Source: Lindgomyces ingoldianus
Lineage: Eukaryota; Ascomycota; Dothideomycetes; Pleosporales; Lindgomycetaceae
DNA: 64,000 nucleotides
Reading direction: 5' to 3'
Assembly: GCF_010093535.1 (NCBI RefSeq)
Contig: NW_022985175.1
Coordinates: 496,001-560,000 of the forward strand
Positions 10,533 to 22,700 of this stretch are shown here, piece after piece. Made by a program: the position numbers and the translations under genes. The first letter of the stretch is position 1; every line of letters begins with the position of its first letter. The notes under the pieces are model-generated. The model did not search any database. It had not been told where the DNA came from and saw nothing but the letters and a program-made list of their open reading frames with translations.

Positions 10533-13500
10533 TCATTCGCGATGAACCGCAACAGCGCGGGTCAAGTCGTTGACTTTCTTGACCAGGGCCGAGATCCGGC
10601 GGAGCATTTGGTTGCCAGGGCTGCTCTCATTGAGCTTGATATAGGCGGCGGTGAGGCGCTGGTTCAAGACATCCATAATGCGTGGGACAATATCGTGGAT
10701 CTCGGGGTCCTGCACATTTCTGTTAGTATGACTGTTCAGCTTCTGGAGGCTACTGAGCTTACATGTGGATCAACGCTAGCGAGGACTGTATCAAGCCAGA
10801 TCAGCCGCTCTGGTACATGTTGGTCCAGCGACTCAGTTACCACGGCACCGGTGGAAAGAGCAAGAAGTGCAGACACCTGCCTTAAGTATGCGGGATTGCA
10901 GCGGACGAAAACAGACTCAAACAGCTCTGCAGAGCGGGGTGACTGAAGCCATTGCATTGTGCCTTGCTCGTAGTTGCCTTCCGCCATTAGACGAGTAATG
11001 GTCTCAGCTTCAACCTGTTCGGGAGTCTTTTGCTTGATGGGAGATCCGCGTGTGGCACGTGTAGTAGTGGGTCCGATAGATGGCTCTTTGCCCTGAGATT
11101 GAGAAAGCAGCTGCTGAAGCTTCATGACTTGGCCTTGAAGCTCAGCCTGGCTGGCTACCATGGACTGGACTGTTTCAGTCAAAGTTTGTACCGTATCCGT
11201 AAGCTGAGCGATCTTGCCTGCGTCATCGCGACGCTGGACCTGAGCTTGGCGAAGCTGATGACCAATTTCATGCTCAACAGTATGAGTTAAATTTGAGATT
11301 GCTGGGCTGACAATGGACCCAAAGGCTGCGGACAGTTTCGGCTCGAGGGTTCCAGAAACTCTCTTTGCCACCGTATCAGAAAGTGAGTGCAGGTTTTGTG
11401 GATTTTTAAAAGCTCGGGAAACAGATTCAGGCAGGTCCTTTGCAAGCTGGCTCTCCAAAGAAGACTTCAATCCACTGCCCACAGTCTTCTCTAGAGTTGA
11501 CGTGGTGTGTTCCACCACCTGCGGGAGCAAGACTGTGCGAACGGTATCTTCGATCATCTTCAAAAGGAGCTTTTCGACATTTTCTGATAAGGTGCTGGAC
11601 ACAAGTCGAAGGATGGCCTCTTGCTTGGTGTTGAAATTAGCATGGAAGATGCGTTTCTCCTCGTCGAGACGTTTGTGAAGAACCTCAAATTCACGAGACA
11701 GAGTTTTGGTCATCTCCGCTTGTACTGCATTTTCTAGCTTCTTGGGATTAAGCTCGACGTTACTGGCTGTAGAGGAGCCGGCCTGTTGGAAATGTTGGCT
11801 GATCAGTTTCTTTGCCCATTCCGGCGCTTCCTCCTCAGAGGCCTTGTATGTAATCGTCTCCGTAGCTGTAGCCTCCGGAGGAGAGGGCGACTTAGATGGA
11901 GGAGCTTGCGTGGCTTGCGCAGCTTGTGCGTAGGATGGAGGTGGCAGGCGAGTAGAAGAGGACGTTTGAGAAGCAGTTTCTGCGGTCACACGCTTCTTTT
12001 TCTTCTTTTCTGATTTCTCCCCACCGTTAATAATGGCTGCACGAGCGGCATCTTGCTTGCTCTCGACCTTGGCGAGAGTGGAAGCCCGCATAGCAGCTTC
12101 TGGAGTCATGGACTGCCGTGAAGCAGCACTGCTCTCCTTCTTAATGCTCTCCCTGGCAGATCGATCAGACTTGATAAGTGGTGTGTCCCCACCTGTTGAA
12201 GTCGACTCGTCGGGGACCGGCTGTGGTGGCTTCAGTTGAGCCAGCGAGATAACTCCTTCCTCCTCAGCCTCCTTTGGATGCAAGGGCTCGCCTTCCTTCT
12301 TCCATCCCAAGTCGCTTCGGCGTACCTGGATACTGCAAACCCCCTTCGAGTGCATCACATATAATTCAAACAGGGCTGCGTTGTCAGGGTCATCTACGTC
12401 CGCTGGTCCGGCGGGTTCATGTAGCATATGAAGACTTCTAATCTGACCTTTCGAAGAGAATGAATATTCGGTTATGCTGGTCATGATTGCCGTGGCGTTG
12501 ACAGGAGCCAAAGGTGTCTGGCTCCTGTCATTCTTGGTGGCCAGGCGGGAGATGTAACCTGCCTGGGATAGGACAGGTAAGTTATAGCGTGGGCACGATA
12601 CGTGAATGAAGAAGATGGAATTGCGAGTTGGGTGAGCGACGGCCATGATACCAGTCCTAGGGTGGAAAGCAACGCTGCATATCGCGTCGGACTCTTTCTC
12701 ATGCGGAAGGTTGATTTCCTGGACGGCTTTACCGAGACCCAAGTCCCACAGCTGGAAGGCGTGATTCTGCTTCATACCAACCATGACATACCTCAAAGCA
12801 ATTCCTTTGTTGAATGGTTTGTCTTTATCGAAGAAGAATACTGAGGTTGGCCAAGACTTAGCAGTTGGTGAAGTTGTATGGAACTCCAAGAGCGTGTCCT
12901 TGACCTCAGCGGTAGCTGGTTCGGAAGGAATGCCCTTGTCCGGGTTGGTGAGAGTACGGATATCCCAAAAACGCATTCGGCCGGCCTTGTCCAAGGAGAC
13001 AATAACAGTGTCATCTTCACTGAAGGTGAAATCTTTTCCAGCTTTACCGGTCAAGATCTTGAGAGAGCGCTCCTTTAGATACTTCTCGGTATGACACACA
13101 CGGCTCTTCCCGCGGGTGTATTCAGCGGCAACCCTAGGCCACACAATGTGAATGGACTTGCCTCGGCCAACGGCGAAGAATTCTGGGTGACGAGAAGATG
13201 GCTTGGCCCGCGTCTTCAGCTGACCCCCAGAGGTATTGTCGTCTTGTGATGGAGAAGGTGGGAGGATAAGGCCCCGGGTATCAAGATCATCGCCGAATTG
13301 ATCCTCGCGAGCTGCCTCAAGCGATGTCCAAAACACGGTGCCGTTGACGCCAATGCCAAGAATGCTCTGAATCGGCTCGTTGGACTCCTCTCCGGGGGCA
13401 CAGATCGCAATGTTGAAGATCCGCTCGTGGTGGTTTTGGAAGACCTGACGGTAGTCTCCATTCTCCTGCTTGATTATGCGGAAGCCGCCATTCTTCACAT

Positions 13501-15025
13501 TGGCGTAGATAATGAAGTTCTTGCTTGCTGAAACAAGTGAGCGATCAATCTGATCGAACTCCTTCTTCAGTCGAGCAATGTCCATGAAGGATTCGGGACG
13601 GAAACTAATACGACGTTGGGGCATATCCTTGACCGTGATGGAAGAGAAGGCCCGCATCGGGAATCGGTAGACTATTACCATCTGTTCTTCATCCTTTGCA
13701 GGGCTGTCCTCGGCCTCGGCGCTCTCCCAGCTGTCGGCGACATCTGCTTGAGCGACCTCGTCGACAACTTCTTTGAGAGCGTCTGCCATGGGCTTTGGCA
13801 GAGTTTCTTCCAAGGCCTGGGCATTTTTCTCATCTTGCAGTTCCTTCTTGATTTCAACAGCGGTCTCGATGATTACCTCCTCCACTTCTTTTACTTCTTC
13901 CGGCGACATCCGCTCCAATTCCTTCACGGCTTGCGCCTCGGATCGAGTCTCGGCTTCAGCAAGAGCTTCGCCGACCTCCTTGTCGATCTGTTCTCCAAGG
14001 CCGCTCACAGCATCAGACACCGTTTCATGCTGGACTGATGCTCCTGGCGACAGCTTCCGAGCTTTGTGGGACGTCCGACCTCTGCTGTCGGCGCTAGCAG
14101 TTGAGGAACCATCTCGCGCATGCTTCGGCTTAAGGATCTCCATCTTTGGAGCGGGGGTTTGAGAGCTCTCAGTAATAGGAGTGCGGTTACGCGGGCTCGC
14201 AGCCTCTAATTTTTCGAACGGGTTAACGTAAGTGAATTTAGGTGGCCTCGGAGCGACGTCTGGCTCAACGTGTGATGACTGTCCAGAACCATCAGCGCCA
14301 AATATATGCATGACAGGCCTGGCGTTTGCTCGCGCCGTTGGGTCGGATGGTACCTTTTCCAACTCCGCATCGGCGAAGTCTTGAGCGACATCATCTACGG
14401 CCGTTTCAGGCAACTTTGTAGTGGATGAAGCGAAAGACGTTGTAGATTGTCGGGCAGAGTGAGAGTCGGTCTGGGACGGCTTCGGCTGGTTCAGCAACCT
14501 CAACAGAAGATTCTGCGGGTTTTCTGAAGAAGTCAAGGACGGCTCCGGCCTGGCGGCAGGAACAGGGGTGGCTGACGCCGACGAGTGCATTGGAGCCCGC
14601 GGAGAGGTCTTTCCCATGAAGCCGGCAACGAGATCAGAGGCAGATATCGTGCGTCCATGTGATGGAGAGCTGTCCTGGGCCTGAGTGTTTTGTGACGGGC
14701 GCGGGCTGGAGATGGCGGGCTGGGAAACAACGGGCTGCTGATTGCCAAAACGGAGCAGGTTGAGCAGATTAGCCGACTGCTGCTGCTGCTGGGTTTGCGG
14801 ACGAGCAGCGCCGTGGTCGGGAGCCGGAGTGTTTGCGGCAGACGTGTTTGGCGACATGACAGCCGATTGGTGATGCGGGCGAGGGCCGGTTGGCGATGGG
14901 GAGTAGATTGGGGAGGAAACGGACGGGTGGTGGTAGCTGGACGACTGGTTGCCAGCAGACGCGCCCTGAGCGGCGGCGCCTTGCTGGCCGTTGAGCCGGG
15001 CAAACAGCTCCTGCAGATCCGCCAT
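10533..15025 (-). CDS. EDC4/Pdc1-like mRNA-decapping scaffold with WD40-like propeller
   Basis: Probable processing-body scaffold that supports Dcp2-dependent decapping, like human EDC4 (Ge-1) and S. pombe Pdc1. Exon 1 is 15025-10763 and exon 2 is 10709-10533 (53-base intron), giving 1479 residues. The start is placed at MADLQELFARLNGQ; the frame is open further to 15142 but that part looks like leader. Residues 1-440 are Gln/Ser/Pro-rich and disordered, with a poly-Gln run near 14790. The propeller spans about 445-930 (MVIVYRFPMRAFSS, then repeats such as FWDIRTL). A second low-complexity linker is followed by coiled coil around 1100-1350. The alpha-helical C-terminus includes MQWLQSPRSAELFESVFV. 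The second exon completes this C-terminal domain. Assignment rests on architecture and remembered homologues. Confidence 0.82.
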
Positions 15026-15504
15026 GATGGAATTGTTGGCAGAGCGGATCTGAGCGACAGTGAGTAGGGTGGAGTGAGATTTTGAGAGGACGCGAGGTGG
15101 AGGTAGACAACAGATGAAGTGGTCGGCGTCGGCAACTTTCACTCACCTAAAATTCGCGTGCGGGCGGATGGCTTGATGCGCTTCCCCAGCCCCCTTCCAG
15201 AATTCTGAAATTGCAGCAGTTCGCAGCGTTGCTCTTAGTGATCGCAAGCTAGCATGCAAAGCGGAAGAAAGAAAAGGCTGCTCCCAGGACAGCTGGCGAG
15301 GACAATGGCAGAGGTGCTTGGACAAACAGCGCGACAGCTCTTCAGCCAAGCTGAGCTAAACCTAAATTGGAAGCGCGCGATCAAGGGCGGCAGTCACGTG
15401 AAAGCCGTCAGATAAACAATTTGGGAATAGCATGCTAAAGCTAGACATGTCTTGGAGTTATTTGCAATTTTTAGAGACGGATTTTCGCATTGAGCATGCC
15501 CTAT
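15026..15504. other. Promoter of the EDC4-like gene and ENGase 3' flank
   Basis: No gene. It contains the palindrome TCACGTGA at 15394-15401, a CACGTG E-box core like that upstream of RAD57. Confidence 0.5.
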
Positions 15505-17711
15505 TCATTCAATGCAAAGTTTCACCGCTCGTTCTGTGAGTCGCCGTCCGTCAAATCCAACAGCCGCTACCTTCACCTCTGCGCCTTGGCCAATGAAACT
15601 GTCCACCAAAGCTGGACACAAAATGAGCTCGGGAGCGTAGGCCCTCCCTACAAATAATCCAGAGACGTGAACCAAGAAATGTGAGCAGTGCCCAGTGATC
15701 TCACTGTAGGGCAGACCAGAAGATATCGCCCGGATTCCCCCATCACAGGCCCAGCAGAGTCTCCAGTGACTGGTCTCTCCGGCCCCACGATGTTCGACTC
15801 GAATAGCATTGATAATGCAATAGCGAGGAAGCTCAAAGTCAGAGCAAGGCATGATGACTATCTCCATGACTTCGACAACTCGCACCGGGTCCTCTCCAAA
15901 TGGTGAGGCTTTAAGATAAAAACCGATCTCTTCAAGCCGGTTGCTCTCGGAATTGTCGGAACCAAGACTCATAGGAGCCTCGAGCCATTGTACGCCCTCA
16001 GTTTCCTGGAGCGGAAGGAACTCGAAGTCTTTTGCAGACCTAGCGTAAAAAGATGCACCTCGGGCTCCTAGAAGATATTTGCATCGAATTCTGGCCTGCA
16101 GAAATCCATTCGCCGGCATATCGAGTCTGAAAATTGGCAGCCAGCGCTCGTACGCGCCAGTGGTTGCACAGCCTATAGGCATTGTGCTTCCCACTTCTAC
16201 TACAAGTTGAGAGTGAGTAGGTAAGTCTTCGAGACGTTGTGAAAGAACGTTGACAGAACTGCCAATTTGGTCATCAGTCACACTGGACCTACTTACGTAG
16301 GGTAGTATTGACTGTGAGGCAAGCTGGGAATGGAGGGCCTTTCCTTCATGTACGCTATTCTGTTCAGATTTCTCGTGGCGACCGAAGGCTCTAGAGAAGT
16401 CAGTGTAGAAGAACATCTCCGAACCAGCGGCATACTGCGCCGCCGAGCGAGTGGTAGGAGAACCTCGATTTGAAGGATGTCGGCCACTCCGGTCACCGCA
16501 TGAACAGTCCAGATCATCCGACAAATCGTATCCGTCCCATACCGCCCTTTCAACTGTCCTCCCGTATCCCGGGAAGTGTTCGAAAGACCAGGCCGGGGCA
16601 AATATCCCCACGGAAAGGCCTATGTCGGCCAGCTTCGCTACGGCAACTCCGGTGTTTGTTCCGCCGCCGCCTTTCTCTGGATAGGTGACCCTGGGGCGAC
16701 TTAGTTTTGTGGCGTTTTGAGCCCAGACATCGACTCCAAAGAAGACGTCATCTAGACACATGTCCCTTTCTTGGACAAGTGACCTAGTGTTGTAGGCGTT
16801 GCTTTCCTTCCAGGAGTAGTTGGTCAGGACACTTCCACATGCCTCGCTGAATGAAAGATTCTGCTCTGTTAAGGCGTTCTGGTACTCGACCTTGTTGGAA
16901 ACGGTGATCGCGTCGTACCTGTCTCAAATGAGGACGGCTATTTGAGTAGACTGGCTAGTAAAATCAATCTAGAAGCTAACGGTACTAACCATACGACACT
17001 CCTTTCTGGCCCCAGATTATCCCTCAGGTACTTGAGGAATGCCTGTAGAAGTTTGGGGTCCCATACATCTCGTGGAAAGGGCTTCTCGATATTGATGAGC
17101 CATCCGTCAAAGCCACAGTATCTTGCAAGGTCAACGAGCCTTTGCGCCATTGGAAAACTTAAGTCCTCGCCAGGACTCCCGATAGCAGGACCGCGTGTAA
17201 GCAATCTCCCTATCTCTTTGGTCTGAGGCTCAATAAGGAGGGTGCCCAAGACCTTAACGCCATTGCGGTGGAGAGCATTCGTCCACGAGGGAGGGGGTAT
17301 ACAAGCAAGCTTATGGGAAAAGTAAATGAAGGTATCAACAAACTGAAGATACTCGCACGAGTAGCTCTCCTCGTCAACCCCTTTGCCTTGAACAGCCTCG
17401 TAGTCATGGTAATTCCCCGAGTAGTCATGGCATAGAAGGACCCTCGCTTTCTTCTTCTTTCTGTCCTGCTGGGCCAGCGGAGCGCGCGGCAGGAGCGGGG
17501 TGTTGGCTCTTTGTAAGGCATCTGATTCGGCCTCTGCCCAGTCCTCAAGCTGTTGAAAAGTATCGAAATAAGTGAAACCTTTCAGCCGGTCAAGTTCACG
17601 TTGTTTCTGCCTTTCCCCCGGGGTCGGACCCGTGTCCGGTGAGGGAAACACATGGCGATAACCATCTCTGATGGGCCTCAGGATGTCTTTCCAGCCAAGC
17701 AGGCTCAACAT
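15505..17711 (-). CDS. Cytosolic endo-beta-N-acetylglucosaminidase, GH85
   Basis: Cleaves the chitobiose core of N-glycans, acting on free oligosaccharides and misfolded glycoproteins delivered to the cytosol. Exon 1 ends at 16990, a 71-base intron spans 16919-16989, and exon 2 is 16918-15505. From MLSLLGWKDILRPIRDGY at 17711 the product is 711 residues; the frame is open to an ATG at 17807 (743 residues), but the internal ATG has the better context and matches the usual family start. The GH85 catalytic pair lies in GFDGWLINIEKPF (Asn207, Glu209), and splicing restores WYDAITVSNKVEYQN and the following conserved FFGVDVWAQN. The C-terminal part is beta-rich and less conserved. There is no signal peptide, as expected for the cytosolic form. 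It is divergent from ERD2. Confidence 0.9.
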
Positions 17712-17932
17712 AACGTTAGCGTGAAAAGCGAGAGAGGTGAGTGAAACGCGATGGGGCGCGGGTTCCTCTTTCGACAGGGGTCGAAGCACCCGCTTAGCTC
17801 CATGCAAGGTCTGAGCTCAACCGTGTCAACTTTATCTCGCCAACACTCTGCTCTTCAGCAACTCTTGTCCTTCCACACTAGCTACACAGATTTCCTTGCG
17901 CTGGAGAGAGCACTCCACGACTGCACGCCGCC
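17712..17932. promoter_or_regulatory. Bidirectional promoter, ENGase / ERD2
   Basis: Only 221 bases (125 if the longer ENGase start is used) separate the two divergent start codons, so both genes must share upstream DNA. No clear unfolded-protein-response element could be picked out by eye. Confidence 0.55.
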
Positions 17933-18835
17933 ATGAATCTCTTCCGGTTACTAGGTACGCACCAGCATGTCCCGACACCCTCCTGATGCTCAGCTACCGT
18001 GGCCTTATTCACCATTCCATGCGCGAGCTAACAATTGCCCGGCAGGGGATCTATCCCACCTTCTCTCCATCCTAATTCTTTTACACAAAATGAAGTCGTC
18101 GAGCGTATGCCTCGCCCTGTCCTTCTCGATTTGGCGCATCTCCTAACGTCATCAGAGCGCGTCCGGGATCTCGTTCAAATCCCAATTTCTCTATCTCACC
18201 GTCTACGTCACGCGCTACATCGACCTTCTCTGGACCTTTTATGAGTCGAAGTCGCTCTACAACACTGTCTTCAAAATCATCTTTATCAGCACATCTGCGT
18301 ACACCGTCTACCTAATGCTCAACGACTACAAACCGACCCACGACCCTAACTTAGACACGTTCAAAGTGCAATACCTAATAGGGGCAAGCGCTGTGTTGGC
18401 GATTCTGTTCCCCTATAAATATACTTTCTCAGAGGTGCTTCATAAATAGATTGGGATAATAGATCTAGGAGACGCTGACACCCCCATGCAGATCTTATGG
18501 GCATTTTCTATCTGGCTTGAAGCGGTGGCTATTCTGCCGCAGCTCTTCATGCTCCAGCGGACTGGAGAAGCCGAAACCATCACCACTCACTATCTTTTCG
18601 CGCTTGGCGCATATAGGGCGCTGTATATTCCCAATTGGATCTACCGGTACTTCATGGAAGTGCCACGTTTCTGGGATCCGATTGCGGTGATTGCGGGAAT
18701 TGTGCAGACGATTCTATATTCGGACTTCTTCTGGATCTACTACACCAAGTGCGTGCGCGTCCAACATTTTAGCATAAATGTTGCTAATACTATCGCAGGG
18801 TCATCCAGGGCAAGAAATTCAACCTACCGGTTTAA
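17933..18835 (+). CDS. ERD2: ER lumen protein retaining receptor (KDEL receptor)
   Basis: Seven-helix Golgi/ER receptor that returns HDEL/KDEL proteins to the ER. Five exons: 17933-17954, 18046-18104, 18156-18434, 18492-18748 and 18799-18835, giving 217 residues, the normal family length. The spliced N-terminus reads [20 protein letters not shown]. The ligand-pocket region shows [19 protein letters not shown] and [20 protein letters not shown]. The C-terminal half contains [20 protein letters not shown] and [20 protein letters not shown], hallmark family blocks. The last exon adds [11 protein letters not shown] with the Lys-rich tail needed for COPI-dependent return. All five junctions keep frame with GT-AG ends. 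Upstream it shares a short promoter with the GH85 gene. Confidence 0.96.
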
Positions 18836-19731
18836 GTATCTCAACCTGCGACTAAACCTCCGTTTACCGAAGCCCTAGGCTTTGGCCTAATTGCCGCTTA
18901 CCTTCTTGTATCATAGATCTGGGATCGGAACTATCGTGGGCCCCGGTTCGGGTGCCAGGTTACAACGGCGTTCTTGTGGTATGGCCTGCTATTCGCATTA
19001 GAATAAGGAGCAGATTAACATACGTGATTTTGAGGAGGATGGCTAGTGTCGGATTGGCGGTCTCCAGGGGAAAAGTCTGGTTGGATGGATATACCAAGAA
19101 TGGAGTTCCTGTATCATCACTAGGCAATGCGAGGGAATTTCGCAAGATAATGTGTATACGGCTTGGCTTTGTGCTTTCGCATCATCATCATTATGCGCTA
19201 TCATGGAAATTACAGTGCTGGGTTTGGCATTCGGCGCCTTTTTCAAAGCGAAGCGACTGTTCCTAACAAGTAATCCAGCTCCGGAGTCGCCACTAGAATA
19301 ACGCCTTCGCATTCGACTGCAACTCGTCCTACGAGATCGGCCATCACGCGTTCAACCGATCCGATGTGTGCACAGACTAGATCTCGGAGACGAAAAGTGC
19401 AAACAAGTCTATTAATTAGGAGACCTAAATAAAGGGGTACATAAAGCGGAGCCCGCAGCCGTCCTTATCAGCATAAGTGGTAAGCCCATTTGAGTGGACT
19501 TGTATCCTCCTAGAAAAGCCCCAATTTCCGTCGTCGCAAGAGTCTTTTGGTGACTCAGTAGTGGGCTTTAGCTGGAGGTGTGGCAGAGCGTGCAATTTTG
19601 TTCTCGGAAAGGTACACTATGGTCGAATCGCTGAATAGCAGGGTCTTTGGGCTGAGACTCTTCAGCATCCTAATTCACTGGGTAATCATTATTCCCAACT
19701 TTATAATTGCTATAACTAGCCGTGATCTAAT
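18836..19731. other. Convergent intergenic region (ERD2 / CorA-like gene)
   Basis: About 0.9 kb between two 3' ends. A 104-codon ORF at 18952-19266 has no recognisable content. Nothing else seen. Confidence 0.55.
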
Positions 19732-22700
19732 CTACGGCATGTCTCCTTTATTCTTTTTCTTTCTTCTCTGTCGCAAATTGTTCCACTTTACACCTACTTG
19801 TCGTTTCAGCAACCATGCCGCCAAGACCATGATCCAAAACCAGAACTTCACTCGAAGGACAGCAGGGCTTACAGCAGAGCTTATCGAACAACCCACGGCT
19901 TCCAATATACTTCCGATACGACCTATGAGAACAGCCATTACGGAGGTGAATGCCAATAGCACCAGTATACTGCCAATGAACCACTTCAGACCCATACTCT
20001 CATGGACCACCCGCTGTTCCCCTGGGATGGCAAATATCGCCTGTAGCCTTAATGAGTAGAAGTAAGAGAGAAAGTAGCAGCACTCACAGCTATCAGCCCC
20101 AAGGGTAGATACCCGATGGTTAAATAGGTCAACCTCTGAATCGTGCGATTTTGGTTGAGAGATATGTCATTTTGACTTAATGAGGTACGACTGTCGGTCA
20201 GTGCCAGGACGGCCTCGAACTGATTACGATGTTATCAGCTAGCAATCATATCATCGTATGAATACATACTGCATCCTTGTAGCGACTGTTAAGCTCAATA
20301 TCGCGCTCTAGATCCGCAGCAACTGAAGTCAATTCTAACAGGCAGCTTTCGAAGATGTCTATGCTTTCCTGACACATCCGTTCCAATGGCTCACTTCGGG
20401 TGCCAGGACCCTAGCATTGCTGATAAGAATACAGAGGCTACGATACACTGACACGGCACTTCAGGGAAAGACTTACGTATTTGATCTGAACCATCAGCTG
20501 TTCTTTTGCGCTCGTTACACTCTCAAGCGATTCCCTGAGGCTATATTGGAGTTTGTACAGAGACTCTAAACTCCAGAGTCCAAGCTGGAACTTATGAACT
20601 TCACGGTCGTCTTCTTGGCCCTTATTTTTGCTTGAAAACAGACCCTACTAGGCATTAGTTGTTGTTCCTGTTGATAACGTTAGGTAATCTTTGCTCACAT
20701 CAAGATTGAGGGTGGAGCTGATGACATCGACAGCCCCCCGGTATTGCCTAGCAATTTCTTGACATAGTTTACCAAGTACTAGGAAGAACACCAGGCATCT
20801 CCCAGTTTGAGGTTGATGGATGAACCTCTGCCATAGTTTCTGTCCCTCTTCCCCAAGCTTCTTCAGTTCAGGGTATCCAATGAGCTCTGAGATAATGAAG
20901 CATTGGCTGAAGTCTCCAAAGTCGTTTGTTGAGAGCATCAGAGACGACACTCGCAACTCAAAACAACAAGAAAGAAGTGTTCTATGGTCCCTCGCCTTCT
21001 CCTCTGGCCCCGAAGTTTCGACTACCCGTTTGAAATCCGAGGGAAGGGAAATACGTTTACCATTTTGGAAGGCTCCCGAGTCCGAACGATTATGGCCATC
21101 AGGATTCTGATCTAGTGAAGATGAACACCAGCTTTTCAGGGTAATTTCTGCAATCCAGTCGTTGCGGTTCTGAAAAGAGAATCGCGACAGTCTGAGCAGG
21201 TGATTGCTTAGACAAGCGGTCGATCGAGGAAACAATACATAGACCAACAAGTTCAGAAACTCCTTTGTGAGAACATGGCTTGTCACGGCGCTAGTTTTTG
21301 TTACTTAGTGTGTGGTCAAAAAGCATGCACAATAGGTGTTCTTACAACAATCGATGGCGGACATCTAGATCGACAAGCTAGTTCAAACAATCAGCAAATT
21401 AATATCAGCGACGAAGATTTGCTTACGCTGTCATAGAGTCTACGAACTAGCTCATCCTCGTCATCGGTAGCAGCAGAAGCAACTAGACGACCAAGCAATC
21501 CCGGAGACTCTTTACCAATTCCGTCTTCAACAATATCCACTACATATATGGATTTCAACTCCTTCAAAACTTCAAGGTCTTTTTTTATGAAACCTTCGGG
21601 CTTTTCCTTTTCCAAGTCTTCTGGAAGAGTCATATATTTATGGAGTGGGACAGGGACTCTGACACTCTTCTTCAGGTTCCAAGCCTGATATAAAGCGGGT
21701 GTATCGTCAAGCGAATGAATGAAGGCATCCGGGTGATATCGTTGAGGAGGCTTCCAAGTCTTAACCCACTCGATCGGGGTTGGCAAATTACCTTCAGCAG
21801 CGAAACCCCCAAGGGCCTTGATCTGCTTACTCATGAAGTCCCCAATGTATTTCATTTCCTGCCCAACATTGCTTTGGCCTCCGGGTAGCCAGGGAGAACT
21901 GAGAACTTTCGTTTGATCTGTCAGGGGGCTGGTCGACTTGACGCAGCATGAAGGATCATACAAGCATTTTTCGTGGAGATCTAAAAGGGTTGAAGCAAGG
22001 ACCGATGACGCCTCTGAGTGAATCCACCCTTGGCGTGCTTTTAAATGTGACCTCTCCCAACACGGAACCAGGGTCGCTTCTGAGTTGATGAAGTGGCATT
22101 TCTTTTTGTACAACTCAACTTCCTCCGCCTTCTGCTCCAAAGTCTTCCGGTCTTCCGAATAGTGGTATTCCAGGCTCAGGGTCATCAATCGGCTGTGGTG
22201 ACAGAGAGCATGTACCTCCCACGGACCCTCGATGTACCCCTCCTCTTGTGGCGATAGCCACCCAGGGTTGAGATATCTCGTGAAGTCACGCTCCTTGATG
22301 CGCTTCATAGAGAGTTTTGCAATAGTAGAGGCGGAACCCTCGAGCTCTTCCAAGCCCAATTCATGTCCTAAGAAAGAAAGCCGGTCAAAGATTTCGTCAT
22401 TAGCGCAATATGGTGATCTTGATATCTTGATTGCTGAGGTGATCCAAGCTGCATTTCTCAGTCGATGCACTTTCTTCGCGCGCAACCCGTTCTCTTCCCA
22501 AGATTTCGAAAGAAATCCCTTCCCGCAAAGTTGCAAGATAGAGCCATGGTGATACCATTGGAGGAGCGGTATTTTATCCTTGTTCATTTCCCCAAAGTTC
22601 TTGTTGTCGTCGGCGGGGAGCGGTGGCATTTTAGTATTTGCCTTGCTAATATTCCGCATGCGAGCTCTAGGCCAGTCAAAATCAGGAAGATTCCTGACGA

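Noticed and set aside
10449..10946. 165-codon ORF on the + strand
   Set aside because: Antisense to the end of the EDC4-like gene.
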